The notes: generated from the sequence alone by a model not told the origin. Shown: positions 26,863-35,287, numbered from the stretch's first letter. The stretch: DNA of 64,000 bases from Pararhizobium_B sp963838155 (GCA_963838155.1 CAWIQE010000006.1:43777-107776); one strand, 5' to 3'. A program made the numbers and translations.

Positions 26863-27771
26863 ATGAAACTCTTCCGTCATGGTCCCCGCGGCTCCGAACG
26901 TCCCGGTATCGTCGACATGGACGGTACGCTGCGGGACCTGTCCGGCGTCGTCGGCGATATCGATGCCTCTGTCGTCAGCCCCGACGGGCTCGACAAGCTG
27001 CGTTCGATCGATCCGAAGTCGCTGCCGGCGATCGAGGGGACCGTGCGCTACGGTGTTCCGCTGGCGCGCGTACCGAATCTCGTGTGCATCGGGCTCAATT
27101 ACACCGACCATGCCGAGGAGACGAACGCGCCGATCCCCTCCGAGCCAATTATCTTCAACAAGCATACCTCTGCACTGTGCGGCGCAAACGATCCGGTTCT
27201 TTTGCCGGCTGGCTCCACCAAGCTCGACTGGGAAGTCGAACTCGCCTTCGTCATCGGTCGCCCGTGCTGGGACATTCCGGAGGAACGCGCACTTGACTAC
27301 GTCGCCGGCTATTGCGTGCTGAACGACATCTCGGAACGCGAGTTTCAGCTTGAGAAGGAGGGGCAGTGGACGAAGGGCAAGAGCTTCCCAAGCTTCGCCC
27401 CTTGCGGACCCTGGCTTGTCACCGCTGACGAGGTTGCCGATCCCCAAAAACTCGATCTCTGGCTCGATCTGAACGGCAAGCGCGTCCAGACCGGAACAAC
27501 CACGCGCATGATCTTCTCCTGCGCTCACATCGTCTCGTACCTCAGCCGCTTCATGGCGCTGCAGCCGGGCGACATCGTCACCACCGGGACACCGCCGGGA
27601 GTCGGCCTTGGCGTCATCCCCCCTGTCTTCATGAAGGCCGGCGACGTCATGCGCCTCGGCGTCACCGGTCTCGGCGAGCAGCAACAGCGTGTCGTTTCCT
27701 ACGCGCCCGCAATGGCGCGGGCCTGGGAAGATGCGGCGGTATTGCCGGCGAACAAGAGCGAGGCTGCCTGA
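26863..27771 (+). CDS. Fumarylacetoacetate hydrolase-family protein
   Basis: 302 residues. A small N-terminal domain precedes the FAH fold, which begins at LVCIGLNYTDHAEETNAPIP. Metal ligands are in the E-x-E pair of LDWEVELAFVIG and the Asp of VLNDISEREFQ; GDIVTTGTPPGVGLG is the typical late loop. Members hydrolyse or isomerise 1,3-diketo acids or act as 2,4-didehydro-3-deoxy-sugar-acid hydrolases. Context (CoA transferase, hydratases) suggests C-C bond cleavage of a beta-diketone or oxo-acid intermediate. Confidence 0.86.
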   Translation: MKLFRHGPRGSERPGIVDMDGTLRDLSGVVGDIDASVVSPDGLDKLRSIDPKSLPAIEGTVRYGVPLARVPNLVCIGLNYTDHAEETNAPIPSEPIIFNKHTSALCGANDPVLLPAGSTKLDWEVELAFVIGRPCWDIPEERALDYVAGYCVLNDISEREFQLEKEGQWTKGKSFPSFAPCGPWLVTADEVADPQKLDLWLDLNGKRVQTGTTTRMIFSCAHIVSYLSRFMALQPGDIVTTGTPPGVGLGVIPPVFMKAGDVMRLGVTGLGEQQQRVVSYAPAMARAWEDAAVLPANKSEAA

Positions 27772-27833
27772 GATCCACGGGCGCAGGCACTTTGGTGCCG
27801 CCTTGCGACTGACTCGAACGAACGGGGGATTGG

Positions 27834-28562
27834 ATGGCATTGCTCGGAAATGGTGTCCTGGCGATCTGGAATGGAATTGCACCGGCTGCCGAAGAAGAGT
27901 TCCTGAAATGGCACGTGCACGAGCACATTCCCGAGCGTGTCGCCCTTCCCGGCTTCCTGCGCGGACGGCGATACGTGGCCGTCGAAGGAGTGCCGAAATA
28001 CTTCAACTTCTATGAGACGACGGAGCCGTCCGACCTGGTGTCGCAGGCTTACAAGGCCGAACTTGACCGGCCGTCGGCCTGGACGCAGGCCGTGGTGCGC
28101 TCCTTCACCGACACATCCCGGACGATCTGCGGTGTCGCGTGGACGGAAGGCATCGGAGAGGGCGTCTTCATCGAGACGCTGCGTCTGGAAACGGCTCTCG
28201 AGGCCTCTGTCTTTCGTCAGCGGCTTGCCGAGGCAGTGCTCCTGCCGGTGGCGAAGGAAGACGAAGTCGTCGGGGTGCATCTGCTGGAAGGACAGGCCGG
28301 ACGGGGCAGCGCGGAGACCGCCGAAACCCGGCTTCGCGGCGGCATTGACGAGGTGGCGGCATGGGTCCTCCTCGTCGAGACCGTCAGAAGCAAGACGGTC
28401 GAGCATCTCCGCCAGGATCTGCTCACCGACGCGAAGCTTCGTCAGGCCGGCGTGGCAACCATGCGGCGCGGTCTCTACGAGTTGCAGTTTTCTCTGACGA
28501 AAAGCGAACTGGATAGGTCCGGACAGACACCGGGGGCCCGCCGGTGTCGGCGGTTTGCCTGA
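27834..28562 (+). CDS. DUF4286/EthD-like dimeric alpha-beta barrel protein, unknown function
   Basis: 242 residues. The N-terminal half, FLKWHVHEHIPERVALPGFL followed by RGRRYVAVEGVPKYFNFYET, resembles small ferredoxin-like stress-response or monooxygenase-type domains with a conserved WHxxxHIPER motif. The C-terminal half appears to be a second, degenerate copy of the same fold. No catalytic residues are assigned. It lies 62 bp after the FAH-family gene and co-directional, so it is probably part of the pathway. Confidence 0.7.
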   Translation: MALLGNGVLAIWNGIAPAAEEEFLKWHVHEHIPERVALPGFLRGRRYVAVEGVPKYFNFYETTEPSDLVSQAYKAELDRPSAWTQAVVRSFTDTSRTICGVAWTEGIGEGVFIETLRLETALEASVFRQRLAEAVLLPVAKEDEVVGVHLLEGQAGRGSAETAETRLRGGIDEVAAWVLLVETVRSKTVEHLRQDLLTDAKLRQAGVATMRRGLYELQFSLTKSELDRSGQTPGARRCRRFA

Positions 28563-28580
28563 TGGTACGGCGTAAAGCTC

Positions 28581-28650
28581 AAGGGAGCCGCTTCACCGAT
28601 CGCAATATTGCCCTGGTGACCGGCCAGGCACGGGCATCGGATAATCCTCT
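28581..28650 (+). pseudogene. Tiny remnant of a short-chain dehydrogenase N-terminus
   Basis: A plus frame reads FTDRNIALVTGQARASDN, close to the TDRxALVTGAARGIG nucleotide-binding start of SDR enzymes, then loses homology after about 12 codons. This suggests that an SDR gene was deleted between the 27834 gene and the shikimate-dehydrogenase-like gene. Short, so uncertain. Confidence 0.35.
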
Positions 28651-28706
28651 GGATGTCGCTGGCGGTCTGCAACTGCATCGAGTTTGACGAAGCTCGCGAG
28701 GGAGTG

Positions 28707-29543
28707 ATGACAATGACGATTACCGGCTCGACGCGTCTCTACGCCATTGTAGGCGACCCCATACGCCAGGTGCAGACGCCTGCGACACTGAATCCTTTGA
28801 TCGAGGCAAAGGGGATCGACGCCGTGGTGCTGCCCTTCCATGTGCCGGAGGAGGCTTTCGAGCCCGCGATGGCCGGCATCATGAAGATTCGCAATCTCGA
28901 CGGTCTGATCGTCACGTATCCATTCAAGGAGCGTATGCTGGGCCTGGTCGATGCCGTGACCGAACGGGCCCATATGATCGGCGGCGTGAACGCCGTACGC
29001 TGCGGTGCGGACGGCCGCTGGACCGGCGATATGTTCGATGGCATCGGTTTGTTGCGGGCGGTTTCCGCACGCCGGTCAGTGGCAAACTCGCGCGTTCTGC
29101 TCATCGGTGCAGGCGGAGCGGGCCGAGCCATAGGGTTTGCCCTCGCCGAGGCTGGCGCAACTTCGATTACCGTGGTCGACCTGGACAGCGACCGGGCCGA
29201 AACGCTGGTTTCGAGTGTCAGAAAAAGCCTTCCGGGATGCGACATCGAACGGGGTACGGCCCTTGCCGAAGGCCACGACATAATCATCAACGCGACGCCG
29301 GTCGGGATGCGGCCTGACGACGGCCTTCCTGCAGATATCGGCAGTCTCACGTCATCCATGATCGTCGCGGACATTGTCCTCTCGGCGACGGACACACCGC
29401 TCTTGCGTCTGGCCGCTTCATCTGGAGCCGGCTTAGTGGCCGGCAGGGAAATGACCGAAGGGCAGGTGGCCGCGATTCTCGAATTCCTTCAGCGGGGCAG
29501 CGATGCTGACATGCTGAAGAGTGATATGAAGACAGCGCGATAG
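28707..29543 (+). CDS. Shikimate/quinate dehydrogenase-like protein
   Basis: 278 residues. N-terminal substrate domain: IVGDPIRQVQTPATLNPL, then the catalytic lysine in VTYPFKERM and the Asp partner in TGDMFDGIG. NAD(P) domain: LLIGAGGAGRAIGFALAEAG. The C-terminus has AGREMTEGQVAAILEFL. In an ABC importer/CoA catabolic island it is probably a catabolic dehydrogenase for a quinate-like or other hydroxy acid, not the aroE housekeeping copy. The ATG at 28707 follows GAGGGAG; an ATG two codons later is an alternative. Confidence 0.83.
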   Translation: MTMTITGSTRLYAIVGDPIRQVQTPATLNPLIEAKGIDAVVLPFHVPEEAFEPAMAGIMKIRNLDGLIVTYPFKERMLGLVDAVTERAHMIGGVNAVRCGADGRWTGDMFDGIGLLRAVSARRSVANSRVLLIGAGGAGRAIGFALAEAGATSITVVDLDSDRAETLVSSVRKSLPGCDIERGTALAEGHDIIINATPVGMRPDDGLPADIGSLTSSMIVADIVLSATDTPLLRLAASSGAGLVAGREMTEGQVAAILEFLQRGSDADMLKSDMKTAR

Positions 29544-29550
29544 GAAAAAG

Positions 29551-29634
29551 CATGTAATGATCATAGGCGCGGCCGGCATGATTGGCCGTAAACTCTGCGC
29601 GCAACTTGCCCGGGACGGCAAGCTTGGCGGCTGA
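29551..29634 (+). pseudogene. 5' stump of a NAD-dependent epimerase/erythronate dehydrogenase (DenD-like), cut by IS21
   Basis: From about 29551 the frame reads HVMIIGAAGMIGRKLCAQLA, then RDGKLGG and TGA. This is the GxxGxxG nucleotide-binding start of DenD-type epimerase-family dehydrogenases. Homology ends exactly where a TG-starting IS21-like end begins (about 29632). The rest of the gene is not in the window. Confidence 0.6.
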
Positions 29635-30003
29635 GAGCGGCGGTGCAACATTTGACCACGGTAGCGGCGGGATAGTCCCGCTTCGGGCGGCGTAAAAGTC
29701 GTCCACCTAGAAGTCCTTTCTGCGATTGCAGCAGGGAGGATGAGGGGATCTATACCGTGGAACTTTATCTGAAGGTCCGTCTGGCCTGCTCGGAGGGGAT
29801 GACACAGAGCCAGGCGGCGAAGCATTTCAACATATCGCGCGACACGGTTCGCAAGATGGTCGCGTATTCGGCTCCGCCAGGGTATCGACGCCAATCGCCG
29901 GTGCGGCGGCCGAAGCTAGATGCGTTCGTTGCGACCATCGATCATTGGCTGGATGAGGATCAGAAGGTGCCGCGCAAGCAGCGCCATACGGCGAAGCGGG
30001 TTG
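29632..30003 (+). mobile_element. Left end and istA 5' fragment of an IS21-family element
   Basis: Begins with a TG-led end at 29632. From a GTG at 29757, 8 bases after AGGGAGGATGAGGGG, the frame encodes ELYLKVRLACSEGMTQSQAA, then KHFNISRDTVRKMVAYS and RRPKLDAFVATIDHWLDED. This is the N-terminal helix-turn-helix region of the IstA transposase (about 82 residues of about 500). Homology stops at about 30003, where antisense phage-like DNA begins; the DDE domain and istB are missing, so the element is dead. It truncates the catabolic island on its left. Confidence 0.8.
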
Positions 30004-30473
30004 GTGTGGCCGTGGTCGAGTTCCTGGCGGTAGTGCCGGCGCAGCGTCTTCGGGTCGATGCCGATCAGGCTTGCGATCTCGGTCTCGGGCACGCCGTATC
30101 CGGCCAGCGTCTCGACCTGGCGCCGCTGGTAGGCATCGGGGCTGTGTGCACATCGTCCCCCATCGGTCAGTCCTGCCTGTCCACGATCATTGCTCCGGTT
30201 CCCAGAAAACCCGCGTGTAGAGAGTTCTGTTTCGGAAGCCGAGCGACGGCCGAGTGCCTGAGTGCCCGGCGCAGCACATGCCCGAGAAGTGCCCGTGTAC
30301 ACGGGTGATCCTGCGAAGCCGCGGTTGCGGCTCGGCTGCGGGTCCCGACCGAGCCTGAACGGCCACAGTGCGCACCGGGTAGCCGGGCATTCACGCACCT
30401 CGCTTGCCTGATGGCAGGAGCAGTCCAGGCATTTCTGGCGGATCGCCTGCAGGATGGCTGCCTTGGTCGTCAT
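29916..30473 (-). pseudogene. Prophage-type small genes, fused and truncated
   Basis: From ATG 30473 (overlapping the end of the methylase remnant) the frame gives ILQAIRQKCLDCSCHQASEV and CALWPFRLGRDPQPSRNRGF, a conserved small phage/prophage protein of Hyphomicrobiales. After a stretch with no homology it gives RRQVETLAGYGVPETEIASL and IGIDPKTLRRHYRQEL, a helix-turn-helix phage protein that normally stands alone and sits beside terminase genes. The 3' end runs into the IS21 fragment at about 30003. The single long frame is therefore probably two genes joined by deletion. Confidence 0.5.
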
Positions 30474-30830
30474 GAGCCGGCCCCGATCCCGGTCGGCCGA
30501 TCGCGCTCGCCACAACGCGCCTGCCTGATCGCGGCAAAGCTGCGACCGCCACGTCGGCATAGGCCGGGTTGAGCTCGATCGCATGGCAGCAGCGGCCGGT
30601 CATCTCGGCGGCGATGATCGTCGTGCCGGAGCCGCTGAACGGCTCGTAGACGGCCTGGCCGGGCGAGGAGTTGTTCTCGATCGGCCGGCGCATGCATTCG
30701 ACCGGCTTCTCGGTGCCATGGCCGCTCTCGGACTTCCTGTGCGGGATCGCCCAGACCGTCGTCTGCTTGCGGTCGCCGGACCAGTGACCTTTCCGGCGTA
30801 GGGGATCAGCGCTGCGGCAGGTCGGTACTC
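30470..30830 (-). pseudogene. Prophage DNA adenine/cytosine methylase remnant (C-terminal part)
   Basis: Minus strand from about 30830: GHWSGDRKQTTVWAIPHRKS and PVECMRRPIENNSSPGQAVY, then EPFSGSGTTIIAAEMTGRCC with HAIELNPAYADVAV. This is the SAM-binding FxGSGTT region plus flanks of N4/N6-type DNA modification methylases found in phages. After DVAV an internal deletion shifts frame to GRSFAAIRQARCG and a TGA at 30470 that overlaps the next ATG. The N-terminal half with the DPPY motif is missing. Confidence 0.65.
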
Positions 30831-31493
30831 CACGGCAAGACGGGGGGCGGCTTCGACGCCAAGCGCACAGCGCTCCGGCGGTTGCCGACTGCTTTCATAT
30901 CAGGCTCCGGTTTTTCGGTTCGTTCAAATTCGTCCTGTCGAGGGCCGGCTGGCCTGCGCAGGGTGGACTCCGGCAGCGGAATCCGCCGGCTTCGAGGTGG
31001 ACTCCGGCATCCGCCAAAGTATCCGCCCGCAGAGCTGGTCAGGTCTTGGATTTAACGAAGGTTTTGGGGCGCTGCCGGTGGACTCCGGACCCCGGTGGCT
31101 TCCCAAAAAACAGGGGCGTCACTAGCGAAATGTCGCGCTCGGCCCCCGGCACCCAACTATCCGCCCGGAAGAACCTGTGAAATCAACAGCGTATCCGTCT
31201 TAACCTCACTTAGTTTTTTAGCGGGACCCGGAAGCCAGGGCGGCCTGTCTCCGACGGAAGCGCGGCTTTCGTCTTTCCCCAGCATAGTGCTACTCTACCC
31301 CGATCCGGCCAGATTTGTCCGCTTGCGAAATGTCCGGCGGACATTCTTCGATCTGTCGCAATCGCGGATGCATCGAACCGGCGTGCATCGCGCTCCCGAT
31401 GGACGCGGCAGGCGTAATGGTTATGAACACATCGTCAGGGTCCATGAGCCCTGCCGGTGGACCTTTTCCGGCGACCGCAGGAGGCAATGCCAA
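30831..31493. other. Gene-poor prophage/IS border region
   Basis: About 660 bp with no convincing gene. It contains three copies of a 12-bp repeat (separate entry). The last 150 bp, just before the small gene at 31494, should hold its promoter, but no clear -35/-10 pair stands out. Confidence 0.35.
30962..31088 (+). repeat. Three direct copies of GGTGGACTCCGG
   Basis: Perfect 12-bp copies at 30962-30973, 30996-31007 and 31077-31088, same orientation, with start-to-start spacing of 34 and 81 bp. The first two are followed by related CxGCxxxATCCGCC text. They may be protein-binding sites at a lost mobile-element end. Confidence 0.6.
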
Positions 31494-31736
31494 ATGAACA
31501 ACATCGTCACATTGCACACCGACAAGCGGTGGAAGGCGGTGATCGAGTACAATTCGCCAAACGGCCGGGTGGAAACTGTCCACTTCATCGAAGAGCTGAT
31601 CGAGCTTCAGATGCTGATGGAGCGTGGGCCCGATTGGAACCTGCTTCAGAAATGCACGCTCACGCTCAACCGCCACGATGGAGGCGAAACGCAAGAGCGG
31701 CAGGAAAAACCCGGGATGGATCACGCACGAGCGTGA
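31494..31736 (+). CDS. Small hypothetical protein (80 aa)
   Basis: ATG at 31494 follows a CAGGAGG ribosome site 7 bases upstream. The protein begins MNNIVTLHTDKRWKAVIEYN and continues with an acidic/hydrophobic amphipathic region (VHFIEELIELQMLMERGPDW). It resembles small conserved rhizobial proteins of unknown function. I see no domain and assign no function. An overlapping second frame (from 31678) contains NPGWITHEREVANRLSLVGY, which also looks protein-like and may be a second small gene. Confidence 0.5.
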   Translation: MNNIVTLHTDKRWKAVIEYNSPNGRVETVHFIEELIELQMLMERGPDWNLLQKCTLTLNRHDGGETQERQEKPGMDHARA

Positions 31737-32025
31737 GGTCGCGAACCGGCTTTCGCTTGTAGGCTATTCTCATAGCTGCGCCGAACTACGCCCAGAAGCG
31801 GCGGGAACTTGCAAAACGGATCCGTCTTGGTCAAAAGCGAGGTGCCAAGGGATGGAAGTAGACGGTTGGATAGCTTCATCACTCGATGCGCGCCTCCCCC
31901 TGTGCAGATAACAGTGCTGCCGATCGTTCGAGCAGGGCGATGGCGTGCCTGTTAAACGCGTTGTCCCCCTTGGCCGGTGCGCGATGCTTTCGATATAATC
32001 CAGTCAGAGTAACAAGAGACTGCAA
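31737..32025. other. Intergenic region upstream of the cold-shock gene
   Basis: 289 bp. A possible continuation of the small overlapping frame (NYAQKRRELAKRIRLGQKRG on one plus frame, to about 31850) is the only coding-like text. The last 60 bp should hold the cold-shock promoter and 5' leader. Confidence 0.3.
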
Positions 32026-32619
32026 ATGGCCAAGAACCGAGACCGCCGTCGATCACATCGTTCCGAATGGAGCGACGAGGGCGACCACAACTTTCAGGAA
32101 CCCAGCTTTTTTCAGCAACAGCCGTCGAGGGGTCTCTCCAGCGGAGTGGCTGCAGAGGTGCTGTGGTTCAATTCCGACAAGGGATTCGGGTTTGTCCAAA
32201 CTCCCGATGGCGGAAAGGCTTTTCTCCACGTCCGGCAGTTGGAGGCCGCGGGCTACAAGACGGTTGCGGAGGGTGCGGCAATAAAGGTCGTCATCCAGCC
32301 GGGTGAAAAGGGTCCCAATGTCGCGGAGGTTCTGGATATTGGTGCGGCCCCAGAGAGCGGGCGGGCGCCACGTAGCCAGCCGGTGAGCTCTTCCAACGAC
32401 CGGCCAGTAGTTGGTGAGGTGAAGGGAATCGTCAAGTTTTACAATGCCGACAAAGGGTTCGGCTTCATCGGCCACATGGATGGGGGCAAAGATATCTTCG
32501 TACATGCCTCGACGCTTGGTCGATCTGGCATTTCCACACTGGAAGAAGGGCAAGCCGTCTGGGTACAATACGCAGAAGGTGCCAAGGGTCTTGAGGCGCG
32601 ATCGGTGCGTCTCGGCTGA
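32026..32619 (+). CDS. Double cold-shock-domain protein
   Basis: 197 residues. A basic, disordered N-terminus of about 40 residues is followed by two OB-fold cold-shock domains. The first has VLWFNSDKGFGFVQTPDGGK (about residues 45-65), the second GIVKFYNADKGFGFIGHMDG (about 133-152) with KDIFVHASTL. Both keep the RNP1 (KGFGF) and RNP2-like residues; RNP2 in domain 1 reads KAFLHV rather than the usual DVFVHV. Two-domain CSPs of this size are common in Alphaproteobacteria and bind single-stranded nucleic acid. Confidence 0.87.
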   Translation: MAKNRDRRRSHRSEWSDEGDHNFQEPSFFQQQPSRGLSSGVAAEVLWFNSDKGFGFVQTPDGGKAFLHVRQLEAAGYKTVAEGAAIKVVIQPGEKGPNVAEVLDIGAAPESGRAPRSQPVSSSNDRPVVGEVKGIVKFYNADKGFGFIGHMDGGKDIFVHASTLGRSGISTLEEGQAVWVQYAEGAKGLEARSVRLG

Positions 32620-32648
32620 CGTCGCCGCACCTGAAGGCCATCATTGTC

Positions 32649-32923
32649 GTGTCCGGCCGGGTACAGACCCGTTCCCGGATGATGTCGGGAATCAGGGGAA
32701 AGAACACCAAGCCCGAGCTGGCTCTCAGGCGGGCATTGCACGCGCGCGGTTTCCGCTTCCGGTTTCATTCCGGCAAGGTTCACGGTCGGCCGGACCTTGT
32801 CCTTCCGAAGCACGGCGCCGTGGTCTTCGTGCGCGGCTGCTTCTGGCATCGACACGAAGGGTGCCGCTACACGACCGTCCCGGCGGCACCAAGGCCGCTC
32901 GCTGCTAGAGACGTCGCGCATGA
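32649..32923 (+). pseudogene. Vsr-type mismatch endonuclease, 3'-truncated
   Basis: From a GTG at 32649 the frame gives SRMMSGIRGKNTKPELALRR, then GRPDLVLPKHGAVVFVRGCF and WHRHEGCRYTTVP, matching the first 75 or so residues of very-short-patch repair endonucleases, including the catalytic Asp of GRPDLV and the zinc-site region GCFWHRHEGC. Homology ends near 32885-32910, just before the convergent CRP/FNR gene; about 55 C-terminal residues are absent. No partner cytosine methyltransferase (dcm) gene is seen nearby. Confidence 0.7.
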
Positions 32924-33643
32924 CTACACTGTCGGTCCGTCTATCAGAGGATCGGGTGTGCTCAGTTCCTCCAGTGCATCGCGGTTTCGGATATGGATCA
33001 CCTGGCCGCCCATCCGGATCATATCTGGTTGAAGAGACGCCAGAATGCGTGAGAAGCTCTCGCGCGTCATGCCTAGTTGCGACGCGATCAGGCCCTTTTC
33101 AAATGGCAGGATGACGGTAGTCTCATTGGACTGGCGGCGCGTCAGTTCAATGAGATAGGCGGCGACCCGTTGAAGACCCGGGCGCAGTTTCAGGGTCTTG
33201 ATCTGACGGACCATGGAGCGAAACTGCGTGGACAGGCATTCTATGATCGAGAGTGCCAGGGGTGGTTCGCTTGCCAGCAAACCGCGAAAGACGTCGGCTT
33301 TGATCATCAGGACGCGCACGTCCTCGATGCATCGCGCGCGCATGAGATATGGAGCATCTGAGACGACAGCCGCGGGCAGAAGCGGTCTCGGTGCCTCGAC
33401 GACCTCGATCACCATTTCCTGTCCCTGAATGGATCGGCCGAGAAGATGCACAGTGCCATCGAGCACAACCACCATGAAGTTTGGCGGGGAGCCCTGTTCA
33501 AAAAGCACACTTCCCTTGGCGGCCCATTGTACAACGGACGCATCCACAACCGTGCGATGTGCTTCGCCCGATATTCCGGAAAACATCGATAGGGAAGCAA
33601 TCACGTCCTCGAGAAGGTGATCGTTTTCCATGTCTTCGCCCAT
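32924..33643 (-). CDS. CRP/FNR-family regulator without Fe-S cysteines (NarR/DNR/NnrR-like)
   Basis: About 239 residues. The N-terminal cyclic-nucleotide-type domain includes VLFEQGSPPNFMVVVLDGTV. The C-terminal helix-turn-helix is GLIASQLGMTRESFSRILAS, whose E-S-x-x-R reading matches the FNR recognition helix for TTGAT half-sites. Only one cysteine lies in the sensor part, so it is not an oxygen-sensing [4Fe-4S] FNR; a haem/NO or nitrite-type sensor fits. It is divergent from narK with one FNR box between them. An in-frame start at 33679 would place the box right at the start codon, so I prefer 33643. Confidence 0.82.
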   Translation of the reverse strand: MGEDMENDHLLEDVIASLSMFSGISGEAHRTVVDASVVQWAAKGSVLFEQGSPPNFMVVVLDGTVHLLGRSIQGQEMVIEVVEAPRPLLPAAVVSDAPYLMRARCIEDVRVLMIKADVFRGLLASEPPLALSIIECLSTQFRSMVRQIKTLKLRPGLQRVAAYLIELTRRQSNETTVILPFEKGLIASQLGMTRESFSRILASLQPDMIRMGGQVIHIRNRDALEELSTPDPLIDGPTV

Positions 33644-33687
33644 CAATCTCGATCCTGGAAAAATAGTGATCTTAGTCATTGCGCGGT

Positions 33688-33701
33688 TTGATGCAGATCA
33701 A
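33688..33701. promoter_or_regulatory. Perfect FNR-type box between crp/fnr gene and narK
   Basis: TTGAT-GCAG-ATCAA, an exact match to the FNR/ANR/DNR palindrome. Its centre (33694.5) is about 250 bp before the chosen narK start and 51 bp before the regulator start, so it could drive both genes, including autoregulation. A further half-site TTTGATCG lies at 33714-33721. Confidence 0.85.
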
Positions 33702-33943
33702 ATCATTGCGAGATTTGATCGCATAAGCTGCCGACGATCGGGTTGTGCAGCGAACCGGGTCAAGGAAAGGCAGCCAGTGAATGGTAGTCGGGACTCCGGC
33801 GTCCACCAGTCACTGCTGGAAGCGACATCGTGGGGCGGTGAACAAGCGACGATGCCGTAATGCCGTCTTCGGTCTTCTCAGCGCCTCTGCCGCCCATCGA
33901 GGGACTGCCATATCCAGAGCCTTTGCCAGACAGGACATCTCTG

Positions 33944-35287
33944 ATGGACCGAACAATTTCCAGCATTGACAGCGAGCGGCGCATCGCCGGCAACCCGAAC
34001 AAGGCTTTGTTTGGCGCGACTGTCGGATTTTTCATCGGGTTCGGAGCGGTATCGCTTTTTGGGCCGACAGCCCACAGCTTCATCGACGTCATGAAGCTGA
34101 CGCCGGGTCAGGTTGGGGTCCTTGTTGCAATCCCGATGCTCACCGGCTCGCTGCTGCGCATTCCATTTGGTGCGTGGGTCGACAACAACGGCGGCAAGCT
34201 GCCGTTCCTGATCCTGCTGCTTCTTTCCGTCGTAGGCATCGCGGGTCTCTATTGGTTGTTGCTGACACGCTATCCGGATCATCTGGGCCAGCCTCAATAT
34301 CCGTGGTTGCTTCTGTTCGGTGCCTTGGGTGGCTGCGGCATCGCCACGTTCTCCGTCGGGATTGGTCAGGTTTCCTACTGGTTTCCCAAGAACCAGCAGG
34401 GTTGGGCGCTCGGGGTATATGCCGGGCTCGGCAACACCTCTCCGGGCCTCGTCGCGCTGATACTACCCCTCATCATCGTGTTCTGGGGGCTCTGGGCTGC
34501 CTATCTCGTTTCGATAGCAATCGTCGCCGTCGGGATCGTCCTCTACTTCGTCCTCGGTCACAACGCTCCCTACTTCCAGTTTCGCCGTGACGGGTTGCCC
34601 CGCGGGGATGCCCGCAGCAGCGCAAGCTCGGCAGGCCAGCAGCTGTTTCCGCAGGACAGTGCCTTCAAGGCACTCGCAAAGGCCGCAAGGACATGGCGTA
34701 CTTGGCCGCTGGTCGTCCTCTATTTCACGACCTTCGGCGGGTTTCTGGCGCTGACGGCCTGGCTGCCGACTTACTGGCAGACCTTTTTTCACTCGACCCA
34801 CTGGACCGCGATTTTCCTGACGGCGGGCTTTTCTCTGCTGTCGTCGCTGATCCGCGTGCCCGGCGGAAGCTGGGCCGACCGTCAGGGCGGGGAACGCGTG
34901 GCTGTAGCAGCCTTGGTCGTGCTTCTGGCGGGCGCGGTGCTGATGACTGTCTCGTCCCTCTTTCTCGTCGCGGTCATCGGTGAGGTCCTTGTCGCCATCG
35001 GCATGGGGGTCAACAATGCCGCGGTCTTCTGGATGGTCCCGCGATACGTGCCGGATGCAGTCGGCGGCGCATCGGGCTGGGTCGGAGGGCTTGGGGCGCT
35101 TGGCGGCTTTGCCGTCCCCCCGCTTCTCGGCCAGTTCGTCGAATGGTTTGGGACCGTTGGCTATGCCCGCGGCTACGTCGTCTACGTTGTCCTGGCAATC
35201 ATCAGCCTTCTGCTGACCTGGCTTCTCGTGGCGGTTGCTAAAAAGTCTCATGGCAGCAGCACGACCCGCGGCTCGCCGGCGCGCTGA
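33944..35287 (+). CDS. narK: NarK-type nitrate/nitrite transporter (MFS)
   Basis: 447 residues with 12 predicted helices. It has the NarK1-type signatures FGAVSLFGPTAHSF and GGCGIATFSVGIGQVSYWFP, the nitrate-signature-like YAGLGNTSPGLVAL, and the C-terminal GGASGWVGGLGALGGFAVPP. It imports nitrate (or exchanges it for nitrite) for the reductase encoded next, 26 bp downstream. I chose ATG 33944 because AGGACA lies 8 bases upstream; an ATG at 33860 in the same frame lacks a ribosome site. Probably activated through the FNR box at 33688. Confidence 0.9.
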   Translation: MDRTISSIDSERRIAGNPNKALFGATVGFFIGFGAVSLFGPTAHSFIDVMKLTPGQVGVLVAIPMLTGSLLRIPFGAWVDNNGGKLPFLILLLLSVVGIAGLYWLLLTRYPDHLGQPQYPWLLLFGALGGCGIATFSVGIGQVSYWFPKNQQGWALGVYAGLGNTSPGLVALILPLIIVFWGLWAAYLVSIAIVAVGIVLYFVLGHNAPYFQFRRDGLPRGDARSSASSAGQQLFPQDSAFKALAKAARTWRTWPLVVLYFTTFGGFLALTAWLPTYWQTFFHSTHWTAIFLTAGFSLLSSLIRVPGGSWADRQGGERVAVAALVVLLAGAVLMTVSSLFLVAVIGEVLVAIGMGVNNAAVFWMVPRYVPDAVGGASGWVGGLGALGGFAVPPLLGQFVEWFGTVGYARGYVVYVVLAIISLLLTWLLVAVAKKSHGSSTTRGSPAR

